Shown: positions 27,474-38,436, counted from the first letter of the stretch. The stretch is 64,000 nt of DNA from Tianweitania populi (GCF_014652875.1 NZ_BMZQ01000001.1:434001-498000), one strand, 5' to 3'. Numbers and translations: made by a program. Notes: generated by a model from the letters alone, not told the origin.

Positions 27474-28076
27474 TCAGTTCCGCCAGATCGCGGCATGGCG
27501 TTGAAGAAAGGCTTCCTGCACGGCAAGCGCTGGCATTGGCGTCAGACCGAAACGGTCAGCCGACAGGCCGCGAGGCCGACCAAAGAACGCGGCCGCTTCC
27601 TTTTCGCTGAAGCCGGCCAGTTGTGTGGCCTCGAAATAAGCTGCGATGTGGTCAGCGCGCTTGATCAGCGTTTTGACGGGCGCGGGTAGAACGGGAGCCA
27701 GCCCAAAACGCAGGTGAATGGCCGTTTGCAGGCGATGTTCGACGGCCTTGTAGTCACCGCCCACCGCCGCCTTGAAGGGCGAGATCATGTCGCCGATGAC
27801 ATATTCCGGCGCGTCGTGGAGGAGGGCGGCAAGGCGGATCGCATCATGCGCTTCGGGCTGCAAGGTCGACATGATGTCTTCGACAAGCAGCGAATGCTGG
27901 GCGACAGAGAACGCATGATCGCCCACGGTTTGGCCATTCCAGCGCGCGACTCGGGCAAGTCCGTGCGCAATATCAGTGATTTCGACGTCAAGAGGGGATG
28001 GATCAAGCAGATCCAGCCGCCGCCCAGACAACATGCGCTGCCAGGCACGCGCCTTGAGTGCAGATCGCACGGGCAT
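27474..28076 (-). CDS. HD-domain hydrolase (YfbR-like)
   Basis: 200-residue HD-superfamily phosphohydrolase. Metal ligands are visible in HAFSVAQHSLLVEDIM (near 53-68) and LAALLHDAPEYVIGDM (near 83-98), with the closing aspartate in KRADHIAAYFE. Relatives of this size include 5'-nucleotidases such as YfbR, so nucleotide dephosphorylation is a fair guess but not shown. Its ATG shares a base with the stop of ygfZ (TGATG), so the pair is translationally coupled. Confidence 0.85.
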   Translation of the reverse strand: MPVRSALKARAWQRMLSGRRLDLLDPSPLDVEITDIAHGLARVARWNGQTVGDHAFSVAQHSLLVEDIMSTLQPEAHDAIRLAALLHDAPEYVIGDMISPFKAAVGGDYKAVEHRLQTAIHLRFGLAPVLPAPVKTLIKRADHIAAYFEATQLAGFSEKEAAAFFGRPRGLSADRFGLTPMPALAVQEAFLQRHAAIWRN

Positions 28077-28927
28077 CAGTCTTCCGCAGCAGTGGCTTCG
28101 GGAAAACCGAACGTCGCCCAGGCGGGAATGGAAAGCGTGATGCTGGTTTCGCCCGCGAGCACCGGCACAACGCGATCGATCGCGCTCTTCACCTTATCGA
28201 GCCGCACCAAAGCCAAACCGGCTGAGCCGGCGGACGAGCCCATGGTGCCGATCGGTCGGCCATCAACCGTGATCGGCGTACCGGAAGCGGGCAGGGCGGT
28301 ATCGGCTTTCGCAATCAGCATGCGGCGGCGCGCGGTTCCCCGATGCTGCATGCGTGAGACGACTTCCTGACCGACATAGCAGCCCTTCTTGAAGCCTACG
28401 CCGCCGTTCTGGTCGAGCAGAACGTCATGCGGGAAAGCGTCGGAAAGTTCGTAATCCGACCCGCTTTCGGCCACGCCTTGCGCGACGCGATAGGCAGTCC
28501 ACTCGTCCATGGTTGCAGAAGCCGAAAGGTCGGCATCGTAGAAACGACGCACAAATCCATCCGCAAAGCGGCGATCCGGAACAGATGATTCTAATTGTGA
28601 AGAAGCGGACTCTTCGCCCCAGGAAATGTGCACAAGCGATTCATCGTCAACGGTGATTTCGACCTTTGCGCGCAGGCGGTACATCATCAATCGCCGAGCG
28701 AAATCAGCGGCGATGTCACTCCGGCATTCCAGGCGGAAGCCGCCATTCATGCGCGAGATGAGGAAGTCGAACAGAATCTTGCCCTGCGGCGTCAGCAGCG
28801 CGCCCGGCCTCGCTTCGCCGGGTTGAAGCGTATGGAGGTCCAGCGTCAGGATGTTTTGCAGAAAGTCCTCGGCCTCCGGGCCGGTGACGAGAATAGAGGC
28901 GCGGTCGGGAAGGGATACAACAGGCAT
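28076..28927 (-). CDS. ygfZ: Folate-binding iron-sulfur maturation protein YgfZ
   Basis: 283-residue tetrahydrofolate-dependent protein of the GcvT fold that helps repair or assemble certain [4Fe-4S] enzymes. The family motif KGCYVGQEVVSRMQHRG, with its redox cysteine, lies near residues 188-204. I use the ATG at 28927 rather than a GTG three codons earlier. It is divergent from the dihydroorotase gene 63 bp away and coupled to the HD hydrolase downstream. Confidence 0.93.
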   Translation of the reverse strand: MPVVSLPDRASILVTGPEAEDFLQNILTLDLHTLQPGEARPGALLTPQGKILFDFLISRMNGGFRLECRSDIAADFARRLMMYRLRAKVEITVDDESLVHISWGEESASSQLESSVPDRRFADGFVRRFYDADLSASATMDEWTAYRVAQGVAESGSDYELSDAFPHDVLLDQNGGVGFKKGCYVGQEVVSRMQHRGTARRRMLIAKADTALPASGTPITVDGRPIGTMGSSAGSAGLALVRLDKVKSAIDRVVPVLAGETSITLSIPAWATFGFPEATAAED

Positions 28928-28990
28928 GGTCTTCACTTGTCACAAGGCTGCCCATTACGTAAGCCCGGCCATCAACGGGGACAAGTTGCG

Positions 28991-30322
28991 ATGACAGCGA
29001 GCTACGATCTGATCCTGGCAGGCGCCACGGTGGTGAACCATGATGGTGAAGCCGTCCGAGACATCGGCGTCACGTCAGGGCGTATCGCTCATATCGGCGA
29101 TCTGACTCGAGCAGATGCCGGGGAGCGCGTCGATTGCACGGGCCTGCACATCCTGCCGGGTGTGGTCGACAGCCAGGTTCATTTCCGCGAGCCGGGCATG
29201 GAACACAAGGAAGACCTGGAAACGGGTTCGCGCGCGGCGGTGCTGGGCGGGGTGACGGCTGTATTCGAGATGCCGAACACCAATCCGCTGACCACCAGCG
29301 AAGCCGCTTTGGCCGACAAGATCAAGCGCGCCACCAACCGCATGCATTGCGACTTCGCCTTCTGGGTCGGCGGAACGCGCGAGAATGCGGGCGACGTGGC
29401 AGAACTGGAGCGCCTGCCGGGAGCCGCGGGAATCAAGGTTTTCATGGGGTCATCGACTGGCGATCTGCTGGTGGAAGACGACAATGGCGTCTACGAGATC
29501 CTGAAGAACACGCGCCGCCGCGCAGCCTTCCATTCAGAAGACGAGTTTCGGTTGCGCGAGCGGTTGGGCGAGCGGGTGGAGGAGGATCCGTCCTCGCATC
29601 CAGTCTGGCGCGATGCGATCGCGGCTTTGCAATGCACGCAGCGACTGGTGTCAGTTGCCCGAAAGGCGCGGGCAAAGATCCACGTTTTGCATATCTCCAC
29701 TGCCGACGAGATCCCATTCCTTGGCGAAAACAAGGATGTCGCGACTTGCGAGGCGACGCCGCATCATTTGACGCTGTCGGCGGACGATTATGCTCGTCTC
29801 GGCACCCTCATCCAGATGAACCCGCCGGTGCGCGATGCGCATCATCGCGATGGCGTCTGGGAGGGTATCAGCCAAGGCATCGTCGATGTGCTGGGGTCCG
29901 ATCATGCGCCGCACACCTTGGAGGAGAAGGCCAAACCCTATCCGGCATCGCCCTCAGGCATGACCGGCGTGCAGACGCTGGTGCCTATCATGCTCGATCA
30001 CGTCAATGCCGGGCGCCTTAGTCTGCAGCGTTTCGTGGACCTATCGAGCCACGGCCCGAATCGCATCTTCGGCATGGCGCGCAAGGGACGCATTGCGGTC
30101 GGCTATGATGCCGACTTCACGATCGTCGATATGAAGCGCACAGAAACGATCACCCATGCGCAGGCCGGCTCAAAGGCGGGTTGGACGCCTTATGACGGCA
30201 AGCAGGTGACAGGCTGGCCGGTCGGCACTTTCGTGCGCGGAACGCGTGTGATGTGGGAAGGCGAGATCGTCACGCCACCGACCGGACAGCCGGTGCTGTT
30301 CTCGGACGCGCTCCCCGCCTGA
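28991..30322 (+). CDS. pyrC: Dihydroorotase (class I amidohydrolase)
   Basis: 443-residue amidohydrolase for the third step of pyrimidine synthesis. The carboxylated lysine is Lys149 (GIKVFMGSS). Metal histidines stand in HVLHIST and CEATPHHLTL, and the catalytic aspartate in LGSDHAPH. The first metal motif reads SQVHFREPG: Gln62 replaces the first histidine of the usual HxH. I recall the same Q-x-H form from other class I dihydroorotases, so the enzyme is probably active with altered metal binding. The ATG at 28991 is used; the long open frame upstream runs antisense through ygfZ. Substrate assignment is family-level. Confidence 0.85.
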   Translation: MTASYDLILAGATVVNHDGEAVRDIGVTSGRIAHIGDLTRADAGERVDCTGLHILPGVVDSQVHFREPGMEHKEDLETGSRAAVLGGVTAVFEMPNTNPLTTSEAALADKIKRATNRMHCDFAFWVGGTRENAGDVAELERLPGAAGIKVFMGSSTGDLLVEDDNGVYEILKNTRRRAAFHSEDEFRLRERLGERVEEDPSSHPVWRDAIAALQCTQRLVSVARKARAKIHVLHISTADEIPFLGENKDVATCEATPHHLTLSADDYARLGTLIQMNPPVRDAHHRDGVWEGISQGIVDVLGSDHAPHTLEEKAKPYPASPSGMTGVQTLVPIMLDHVNAGRLSLQRFVDLSSHGPNRIFGMARKGRIAVGYDADFTIVDMKRTETITHAQAGSKAGWTPYDGKQVTGWPVGTFVRGTRVMWEGEIVTPPTGQPVLFSDALPA

Positions 30323-30347
30323 GGGAGCGCTATCGGCTGGAGGTCGC

Positions 30348-31118
30348 TTATTCGCCGGCGACGAAGAACGACCAGCGGCCTTCCGGTGTGATGCCAACGC
30401 GGTAGAAGATGTAGGCGCCGATGCTCTTCATTTCTTCGAAGTCGCCCGCCGTCACGATGCGGAACAGCTCGACACGTTGCGCCGGCGTCAGCTTGTCCAG
30501 CGGCAAGGCGAAGAAGTAGGGCCAGACGTAAAGCTCTTCCGGCGTTCCGGCATCCACATGGACATAGCCGGCTTCCAGAATCTCTTCGAGGATCGCGAGA
30601 ATTTCCTGACCCTGATCGTCGCCGGCCAGCTGGCGGATGAAGTCGATCGGATCGCCGTCGATTTCGCCCAGCGTCAACTGCGTCTGCGAATCACCATTGC
30701 CAATCAGCGACCGCAGCTTTTCCAGGTCGCCGCTCTTGCAGGCGTCGATGATCAGCTGGTGCATGCGCTTCACTGGCTCCGGCAAACGCTGCAGATCATA
30801 AACGATCTCCGGCGGCGGGCTGTCGGGATCGGCGCGAGGATGAACGGCGGAGGGGGAGGTTTGCGGCTCGTCGCCGCTGTCGTCGGGATCATCCTGCCCG
30901 GGCTGCGCATCCGGCGCGGTCGTCTCGCCATCATTGACGTTGGGCAGCGGCAGAGGCGTGCGCTGGATCGACGGCGTCGATGGCTCGCTCGGCGCACCTT
31001 GCGGGATTTCGCTCAAGGCGAAGGCCGGCACACTGAAGGTGACTAAGGCCGTCGAAGCAAGAAGGGTGCCGCCGAGGACAAGCCCCAGCGTAGGGAGCAG
31101 GCGTTGTGCACGCATCAT
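30348..31118 (-). CDS. Conserved exported rhizobial protein of unknown function
   Basis: 256 residues. A signal peptide of about 33 residues ends at VPAFALSE. A disordered Pro/Asp-rich linker (about 35-100) leads to a conserved C-terminal domain with repeated motifs such as LIIDACKSGDLEKLRSLIG, YVWPYFFALPLDKLTPAQ and TAGDFEEMKSIGAYIFYRVGI. The ATG at 31118 has GGAAGGA upstream; longer frames extend into the promoter. I recognise it as a type seen across Hyphomicrobiales but know no function. The aromatic C-terminus suggests a small globular periplasmic domain. Confidence 0.8.
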   Translation of the reverse strand: MMRAQRLLPTLGLVLGGTLLASTALVTFSVPAFALSEIPQGAPSEPSTPSIQRTPLPLPNVNDGETTAPDAQPGQDDPDDSGDEPQTSPSAVHPRADPDSPPPEIVYDLQRLPEPVKRMHQLIIDACKSGDLEKLRSLIGNGDSQTQLTLGEIDGDPIDFIRQLAGDDQGQEILAILEEILEAGYVHVDAGTPEELYVWPYFFALPLDKLTPAQRVELFRIVTAGDFEEMKSIGAYIFYRVGITPEGRWSFFVAGE

Positions 31119-31194
31119 CGGGTTCCTTCCAAGCGAATCGGGTGTCCAGCCTTTCGAACAGCCGGATAAAACGCTTTCGGGACTTAATTCAGGA

Positions 31195-31476
31195 CTAATG
31201 GCGGGATTGGTTGGCGTTGAACTCGCCGGCCTCGACGCGCTCACGCATGCGCTCAAGAAGCGCCAGAGCAGCCTCGTCACCAGACACGCGAAGCAGTTCT
31301 TCCAACGCGGTAGCCAACGCTGTTTCGGCCATGATCTCGGGCTCGATGCCGGCGGAAATGCCGTCGGCCCAAGCTTCGCTATGGCTTTCAACAGCCGTGA
31401 GCCGCTTTTCCTCACGGATCATGGCGTCGATGTCGCTACGGCCTGGTTCCATGATTGCCATTCTTCCCGTCTGCAT
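31195..31476 (-). CDS. Small conserved hypothetical protein, possible CtrA target
   Basis: 93-residue, acidic, helix-rich cytoplasmic protein with no signal peptide or membrane segment. The ATG at 31476 has GGGAG 8 nt upstream; the longer frame to 31563 lacks a ribosome site. The C-terminal half (EELLRVSGDEAALALLERMRERVEAGEF) looks like a short coiled helix pair. I do not recognise the family. A perfect CtrA-type box lies about 45 bp upstream of its start, which hints at cell-cycle control. Confidence 0.7.
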   Translation of the reverse strand: MQTGRMAIMEPGRSDIDAMIREEKRLTAVESHSEAWADGISAGIEPEIMAETALATALEELLRVSGDEAALALLERMRERVEAGEFNANQSRH

Positions 31477-31520
31477 GTGTGTCTCCCGGGCGCAACACCG
31501 GGCGAACTTGATGCTTTCTT

Positions 31521-31535
31521 TTAATGTCCCATTAA
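31521..31535. promoter_or_regulatory. Perfect CtrA-type box TTAA-N7-TTAA
   Basis: TTAA-TGTCCCA-TTAA, embedded in the wider inverted repeat TTTAATG-TCC-CATTAAA. It matches the CtrA full-site consensus and sits 45-59 bp upstream of the 93-residue protein gene on the minus strand. Binding is inferred. Confidence 0.5.
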
Positions 31536-31594
31536 AGTTTAGCACAGTCCGTCGAGTCGTCATCCTGCGAGATGGTTAAAAAGTAAACTGTGTC

Positions 31595-31966
31595 TTAATT
31601 GCCGAAACGTGCGGCAGTCTGGTTGGCAAGGTCCTGACCCTCGCTGCGATAGCGCTGAAGCGCGGTTTTCGCCGACGCCGTGCAGGTCGTGTAAACGCTC
31701 GCAAATGAGCGATAGCCGCGGTTGAAGCTAGCGATGAACCTGGCCTTTCGGACCTCGTCAGGCGCTTCGGCACTCACCAGTTTTTCCATCAAGCCGCGCC
31801 ATTGCGGGCCGTCCTCTTTGCACAGCGTGGTAAGGTAGTGCAGGGAGCCCAACACTTCCGACAAGCGCAGCAAAGACGGCTCGAACGGCGCTTCGGCCGC
31901 ACGAACGGGCTGGCCGACTGAGAGGGCAGCGACAAGCACAAAAGCGGGGAGGGCGCGGCGGATCAT
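31595..31966 (-). CDS. TIGR02301-family exported protein
   Basis: 123 residues with a signal peptide ending at VRAAEA. The mature part fits the TIGR02301 family of Hyphomicrobiales: LSEVLGSLHYLTTLC near 36-50, WRGLMEKL, and FNRGYRSFASVYTTCTASA near 83-101, with two conserved cysteines likely to pair. Function is unknown. Its ATG overlaps the NUDIX gene stop by 4 bp, so the two are coupled. Confidence 0.85.
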   Translation of the reverse strand: MIRRALPAFVLVAALSVGQPVRAAEAPFEPSLLRLSEVLGSLHYLTTLCKEDGPQWRGLMEKLVSAEAPDEVRKARFIASFNRGYRSFASVYTTCTASAKTALQRYRSEGQDLANQTAARFGN

Positions 31967-32400
31967 TGGTCCGATCCTGCACTTTCAACATGGTCGCTTG
32001 AAGGCGCGGCCTCAAGAATCTCTTCGGCGATCTCGATCGTGGACGGCGTCACCTGCATCACTGCCATGTCGCTCAGGCTGAACCAGCCCGCATCGGCGGC
32101 ATCATCAGCAGCCACCGCGTTCGTGTTGCCGCAAGCAATCGCGCTGAAGATATGCAGGTCGAACGATCCCCATTCGCCGGACAGGGTGATCATCCTGATC
32201 ATGCGATAATCAGCGGCAACGAGGCCGGTTTCCTCGGCAAGCTCGCGCTGCACCGCTTCGTCGAGCGTCTCACCTGATTCGACGCGCCCGCCTGGAAATG
32301 CCCAGTAGTCCTTGCTCGGCGCGCGGCCGCGCTTCACGAGCAGGAAGCGGTCCTTGTCGCGCAAAGCAACGGACACTGCGGGAATCGGTGCATTTGCCAT
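31963..32400 (-). CDS. NUDIX hydrolase
   Basis: 145-residue NUDIX pyrophosphohydrolase. The Nudix box is intact: GGRVESGETLDEAVQRELAEETGL near residues 36-59, with the catalytic REL-EE core. Substrates may be oxidised nucleotides or ADP-ribose-like compounds. It overlaps the TIGR02301 gene by 4 bp and is divergent from the SRAP gene, a possible DNA-damage neighbourhood. The ribosome site is weak. Confidence 0.9.
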   Translation of the reverse strand: MANAPIPAVSVALRDKDRFLLVKRGRAPSKDYWAFPGGRVESGETLDEAVQRELAEETGLVAADYRMIRMITLSGEWGSFDLHIFSAIACGNTNAVAADDAADAGWFSLSDMAVMQVTPSTIEIAEEILEAAPSSDHVESAGSDQ

Positions 32401-32486
32401 TACGAGCGACTATCTAGGCTCAAGAAAGCAAGTCAAACGCCGCCGCGATCCAGAACGAGAAATACACGAGGAAATAGGCCAAGCGC

Positions 32487-33245
32487 ACGTGCGGACGCTT
32501 CACACTCATCGCGACGCCGAACGAGGTCGAAGACATTTTCGCCTTGATCGACCTGGAGCCGTTTCCGCCGCGCTACAACATCGCGCCGACACAGCCGGTG
32601 CTCGTTGTCGTTTCCGCACCGCCGCGCGAGCCGGGCTCCAACCTGCCGGACCGGCAGGCCGCCCTTGTGCGCTGGGGCCTGATTCCGTCTTGGACGAAGA
32701 ACCCGGCGGACATGCCACTGATGATCAATGCGCGCGCCGAGACCGTTCTGGAGAAGGCAGCCTTCAAGACGGCCATGCGCCATCGCCGCATACTTGTGCC
32801 CACGACCGGCTTCTACGAATGGCGGCGGGAGGGCAAAAGCAGGCAGCCTTTCTTCATCCGCCCGAAGAGCGGCGGGCTGATTGCCTTTGCGGGGCTGATG
32901 GAAAGCTTCAGCGAACCGGGTGGCTCGGAGATCGATACCGCCGCCATCCTGACCACGTCAGCCAATGAAACATTGGCTCCGATCCATGACCGCATGCCGG
33001 TGGTGATCAAACGAGAGGATTTTGCGCGCTGGCTCGACTGCCGCACGCAGGAGCCGCGCGATGTGCTCGACCTCTTGAAGCCGGTTCAGTCGGATTTCTT
33101 CGAAGCGATTCCGGTATCGGATCGCGTCAACAAGGTCGCTAATCTCGGCCCGGACCTGATCGAGCGGGTCGAGGCACCGGCAGCAGTGCCGAAGCCGAAG
33201 GTGTTGAAGAAGGGCGAAGAACCGGATCAGCTTCGCCTGTTCTGA
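32487..33245 (+). CDS. SRAP/HMCES (YedK) abasic-site protein with an ACG start
   Basis: 252-residue SOS response-associated peptidase-like protein that cross-links to abasic sites in single-stranded DNA through Cys2. All key residues are present: Cys2 (CGRF), Asn81 (INARAE), Glu111 (TGFYEW) and His167 (IHDRMP). The codon before Cys2 is ACG, an in-frame TAG lies only four codons upstream of it, and no ATG, GTG or TTG lies between. The next in-frame start, a TTG at 32544, would delete the catalytic cysteine. So either ACG initiates, or a T-to-C change has damaged the gene or the read. GAGGAAA lies upstream at long spacing. Confidence 0.85.
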   Translation, partial: TCGRFTLIATPNEVEDIFALIDLEPFPPRYNIAPTQPVLVVVSAPPREPGSNLPDRQAALVRWGLIPSWTKNPADMPLMINARAETVLEKAAFKTAMRHRRILVPTTGFYEWRREGKSRQPFFIRPKSGGLIAFAGLMESFSEPGGSEIDTAAILTTSANETLAPIHDRMPVVIKREDFARWLDCRTQEPRDVLDLLKPVQSDFFEAIPVSDRVNKVANLGPDLIERVEAPAAVPKPKVLKKGEEPDQLRLF

Positions 33246-33248
33246 AAC

Positions 33249-33425
33249 TCAGGCCGCCTGGCGCGAACGCTTCTGGCCATTGTCGCTCTCGGCCTGTTCC
33301 TGCTTCATCCTGGCTGCGAGCGCGCCGAGAATCGCGGCGGATCCAATCTGACGATACTGGTCGGCGAGTTCGACATCTTGGCGCCCTTGCGATTGAGCGG
33401 CTTGGGCAGGCTTGATTTGCGGCAT
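33249..33425 (-). CDS. Small conserved hypothetical protein, 58 residues
   Basis: The ATG at 33425 has an excellent GGAGG ribosome site 7 nt upstream. The protein is hydrophilic, Gln/Ala-rich, with the ordered core QGRQDVELADQYRQIGSAAI, and no signal peptide or membrane helix. I believe similar short proteins occur in other Hyphomicrobiales, but function is unknown. It converges on the SRAP gene, with only 3 bp between the ends. Confidence 0.65.
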   Translation of the reverse strand: MPQIKPAQAAQSQGRQDVELADQYRQIGSAAILGALAARMKQEQAESDNGQKRSRQAA

Positions 33426-33835
33426 CTTGATACCTCCAACTGATGATGAACGTGCTGTCGACCGATGCTGGCCGATTAGGACCAAAGCGTGTCGGGCGAC
33501 GGGGATCGGTCACTTCATCCCGGTAACTCTTTGCTTCTATGTTTAATAAAACCCTAGCGATCGTCGCCGCCCGATCTTCGCTAATCGCAGGGCATGATCG
33601 CTGTTGCGATTGGGCAACGGCCGACCTGCGCATCATCTTGCTTTTCGCAGGGGCAGGCGGCATAAACCCTCCCATGAAAACGGCTTTCGCAATCTGCGGG
33701 ATTTGCATTATCGGCTAGCGCTCAGCTGGTCCGGTCGTTTTCGCCTTCTTCCATCAAGACGAGACAAACGCCCCGGCCAGCAGGCAGGTCGGCGCACGGT
33801 GAAAATCCGGGGTCATGCGAGGGGAAGGAACAGAA
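33426..33835. other. Intergenic region upstream of cysS
   Basis: About 410 bp with no credible gene. It holds the promoter of the small minus-strand gene (AT-rich TTTAATAAAA near 33541-33550) and that of the cysS operon. GCCCCGG near 33770 could pair with CCGGGGT near 33808 in the cysS leader. I see no known riboswitch core. Confidence 0.35.
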
Positions 33836-35250
33836 ATGGCGGACACGCAGCTCAGGCTCACCAACACGCTCACGCGGTCGAAGGACGTGTTTACGCCCAT
33901 CGATCCAAACAATGTGCGCATGTATGTCTGCGGCCCGACGGTCTACGACTTCGCCCATATCGGCAATGCGCGGCCGGTCATCGTGTTCGACGTGCTGTAT
34001 CGCCTGCTGCGCCATGTCTATGGCGAGGATCATGTCACCTATGTCCGCAACATCACGGATGTGGACGACAAGATTAACGCGCGGGCCCTGCGCGATTATC
34101 CCGCCTTGCCGCTGAACGAGGCGATCCGCAAGGTCACCGAGAAGACCGCCAACCAATTCCATGCCGATGTAGACGCGCTGGGCTGCCTGCCGCCGAAGCA
34201 TGAGCCGCGTGCCACGGAATTCGTTCTGCCGCGCGACGACGGCAAAACGGACATGGTGAGCCTGATTCAGATCCTCATCGATCGCGGCCATGCCTATGCA
34301 ACCGAAGGCGAAATCCTGTTCGACACCGCCTCGATGCAGGACTACGGCAAGCTGTCCCGCCGCCCGCTCGACGAACAACAAGCCGGAGCGCGCATTGCGG
34401 TCGACGCCCACAAGAAGAACCCTGGCGACTTCGTGTTGTGGAAGGCCTCATCCGCCGAGGAGCCGGGTTGGGACGCGCAGTTCACCGTCGGCGAAAAGGC
34501 GCTTGCCATTCGCGGCCGCCCCGGATGGCACATAGAATGCTCGGCCATGTCGGCGGCCTATCTCGGCGAGGTGTTCGACATCCATGGCGGGGGGCTTGAC
34601 CTGATCTTCCCGCATCATGAAAACGAGATCGCCCAATCCTGCTGCGCCCATGGCCGGGATGTGATGGCCAATATCTGGATGCATAACGGCTTCGTGCAGG
34701 TCGAAGGCCGCAAGATGTCGAAGAGCGAAGGCAACTTCGTTACCATTCACGACCTGCTGCATACGGATACGTTCGGCGGGCGCAAGTGGCCCGGCGAGGT
34801 GCTGCGGCTGGCGATGCTCAAGACCAACTATCGCGAGCCGATCGATTTCACCGTCGCGAAGCTCGAAGAGGCGCTACGTGAAATCGAGCGTTGGGAGCGC
34901 TTTGCGGGGGATGCCGTCCCCGCCGATGCGCCGGATAGCATTGTGCTCGAAGCACTGGCTGACGATCTCAACCTCAACGAAGCCTTTGTGCGCATCCACG
35001 CGTTGATGAATGATGGGCAAGCCGGCGCCGCGCTCGCTTCCTTGCATCTGCTCGGCATCGATCCCGTGCGAAAGGATGCTGGCGATGTCGATTTTGCGGA
35101 GATCGTTCAGCGCCGCCTCGATCTCATTGCGGCCAAGAACTGGGCCGAAGCCGACAAGATCCGCGACGAACTTCTTGCGAAAGGCATTCAGCTCAAGGAC
35201 GGTAAGGATCCCGCAACGGGCGAGCGCATCACGACATGGGAGGTCAAACG

Positions 35251-35254
<4 letters not shown>
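33836..35254 (+). CDS. cysS: Cysteinyl-tRNA synthetase
   Basis: 472-residue class I synthetase that charges tRNA-Cys. Zinc-ligand Cys32 lies in [10 protein letters not shown] and the HIGN motif in FAHIGNARP directly after. The active site includes HHENEIAQS, and the second signature KMSKSEGNF is near residue 300. The ATG at 33836 has GAAGGA upstream; an in-frame ATG at 33815 overlaps that ribosome site and is less likely. First gene of a chain joined by 4-bp ATGA overlaps. Confidence 0.97.
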
Positions 35255-36816
<1,562 letters not shown>

Positions 36817-36820
<4 letters not shown>

Positions 36821-38436
36821 CCGGAAGAGAGCGACTGTTCCTGTTCGACACGACTTTGCGCGACGGCCAGCAAACGCCGGGCATCGACTTTTCCGTCGAG
36901 GACAAGATCGCGATTGCCGGCATGCTGGACGCGTTTGGGCTGGACTATGTCGAAGGTGGCTATCCCGGTGCAAATCCGACCGACACGGCTTTCTTTACGA
37001 AGAAGCGCACGGCGCGGGCGAAGTTCGTCGCGTTCGGCATGACCAAGCGCGTCGGCGTTTCGGCCTCGAACGATCCTGGGCTGGCGGCGCTGGTGCAGGC
37101 ATCATCGGACGCGATCTGCTTTGTGGCGAAGAGCTGGGACTATCATGTCCGCGTCGCGCTCGGCTGCACGAATGACGAGAACCTCGACGCGATAAAGGCG
37201 TCCGTCGAAGCAGCAATGGCGGCCGGCAAGGAAGCGCTGGTCGATTGCGAGCACTTCTTCGACGGCTTCAAGGCCAATCCCGATTACGCGCTCGCTTGCG
37301 CCAAAACGGCTTTCGAGGCTGGCGCGCGCTGGATCGTGCTGTGCGACACCAACGGCGGCACCCTGCCGTCGGAAGTGCGCGCGATCGTCGGCAAGGTCAT
37401 CGAAGGCGGCGTACCCGGCGATCATCTCGGCATCCACGCGCATGACGATACGGGGCAGGCTGTCGCGAATTCGCTGGCAGCGGTGGAGGCCGGGGCGCGA
37501 CAGATCCAGGGTACGCTGAACGGCATCGGCGAGCGCTGCGGCAATGCCAATCTGATCAGCCTGATCCCGACCCTGATGCTGAAGCCGGCTTTCACAGAGC
37601 GCTTTGAACTAGGCATCACGCATGAGGCGCTGAGCGGCATCTCGCGCCTGTCGCATGCCTTCGACGAATTGCTGAACCGGGCGCCGGATGAGCAGGCGCC
37701 TTATGTCGGCTCCTCTGCCTTTGCCACCAAGGCCGGCATCCATGCTTCGGCGCTGCTGAAAGAGCCGGAAACCTACGAGCATGTGCCCCCGGAAACGGTC
37801 GGCAACCGCCGCCGCGTCATGGTTTCGGATCAGGGCGGCAAAGCCAACTTCATCGCCGAGTTGAAGCGCCGCGGCGTTCATGTCGCGCGCGATGACAGCA
37901 GGCTGGATACTCTGATCGCGCTGGTAAAGGATCGCGAAGCGCAGGGCTATGCCTATGAGGGCGCGGATGCGAGCTTCGAGCTTCTGGCGCGCCAGATGCT
38001 GGGCCATGTGCCGAACTTCTTCGCCGTCACCAGCTTCCGCTGCATGGTCGAGCGCCGTTTCGATTCGGTCGGGCAACTGAAGACCGTTTCGGAAGCCGTC
38101 GTGAAGGTCATGGTGGACGGCGAGGAGAAGATGTCGGTCGCCGAAGGCAACGGTCCCGTGAACGCGCTCGACATCGCCTTGCGCAAAGATCTCGGCAAAT
38201 TCCAGGACGAGATCGAGGATCTGGAACTGGTCGACTACAAGGTCCGCATCCTGAACGGCGGCACGGAGGCCGTGACCCGCGTTCTGATCGAATCGCAGGA
38301 TGGGCAAGGCTCGCGCTGGCGCACGGTGGGCGTGTCGGACAATGTCATCGACGCCTCGTTTCAGGCGCTGATGGATTCCATCACCTTCAAGCTGATGAAG
38401 AACCGCGAGCTGGCAGGTTTGGTGGCAGCCGAATGA
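36817..38436 (+). CDS. cimA: (R)-citramalate synthase / 2-isopropylmalate synthase family protein
   Basis: 539-residue HMG-CoA-lyase-like synthase matching the CimA type (TIGR00977). The catalytic TIM barrel opens with LFDTTLRDGQQTPG (near 8-21), and the metal motif is GIHAHDDTG (near 204-212). NGIGERCGNANL follows, and a C-terminal regulatory domain of the LeuA dimer type lies near 400-530. It condenses pyruvate or a 2-ketoacid with acetyl-CoA and gives a threonine-independent route to isoleucine; this substrate is by family. The ATG at 36817 overlaps the micro-ORF stop. Confidence 0.9.

Noticed and set aside
33700-33835. Possible cobalamin riboswitch in the cysS leader
   Set aside because: A CGGTGAAAATCCGG stretch resembles part of the element, but the conserved B12 box and remaining core are missing and cysS is not a usual target.
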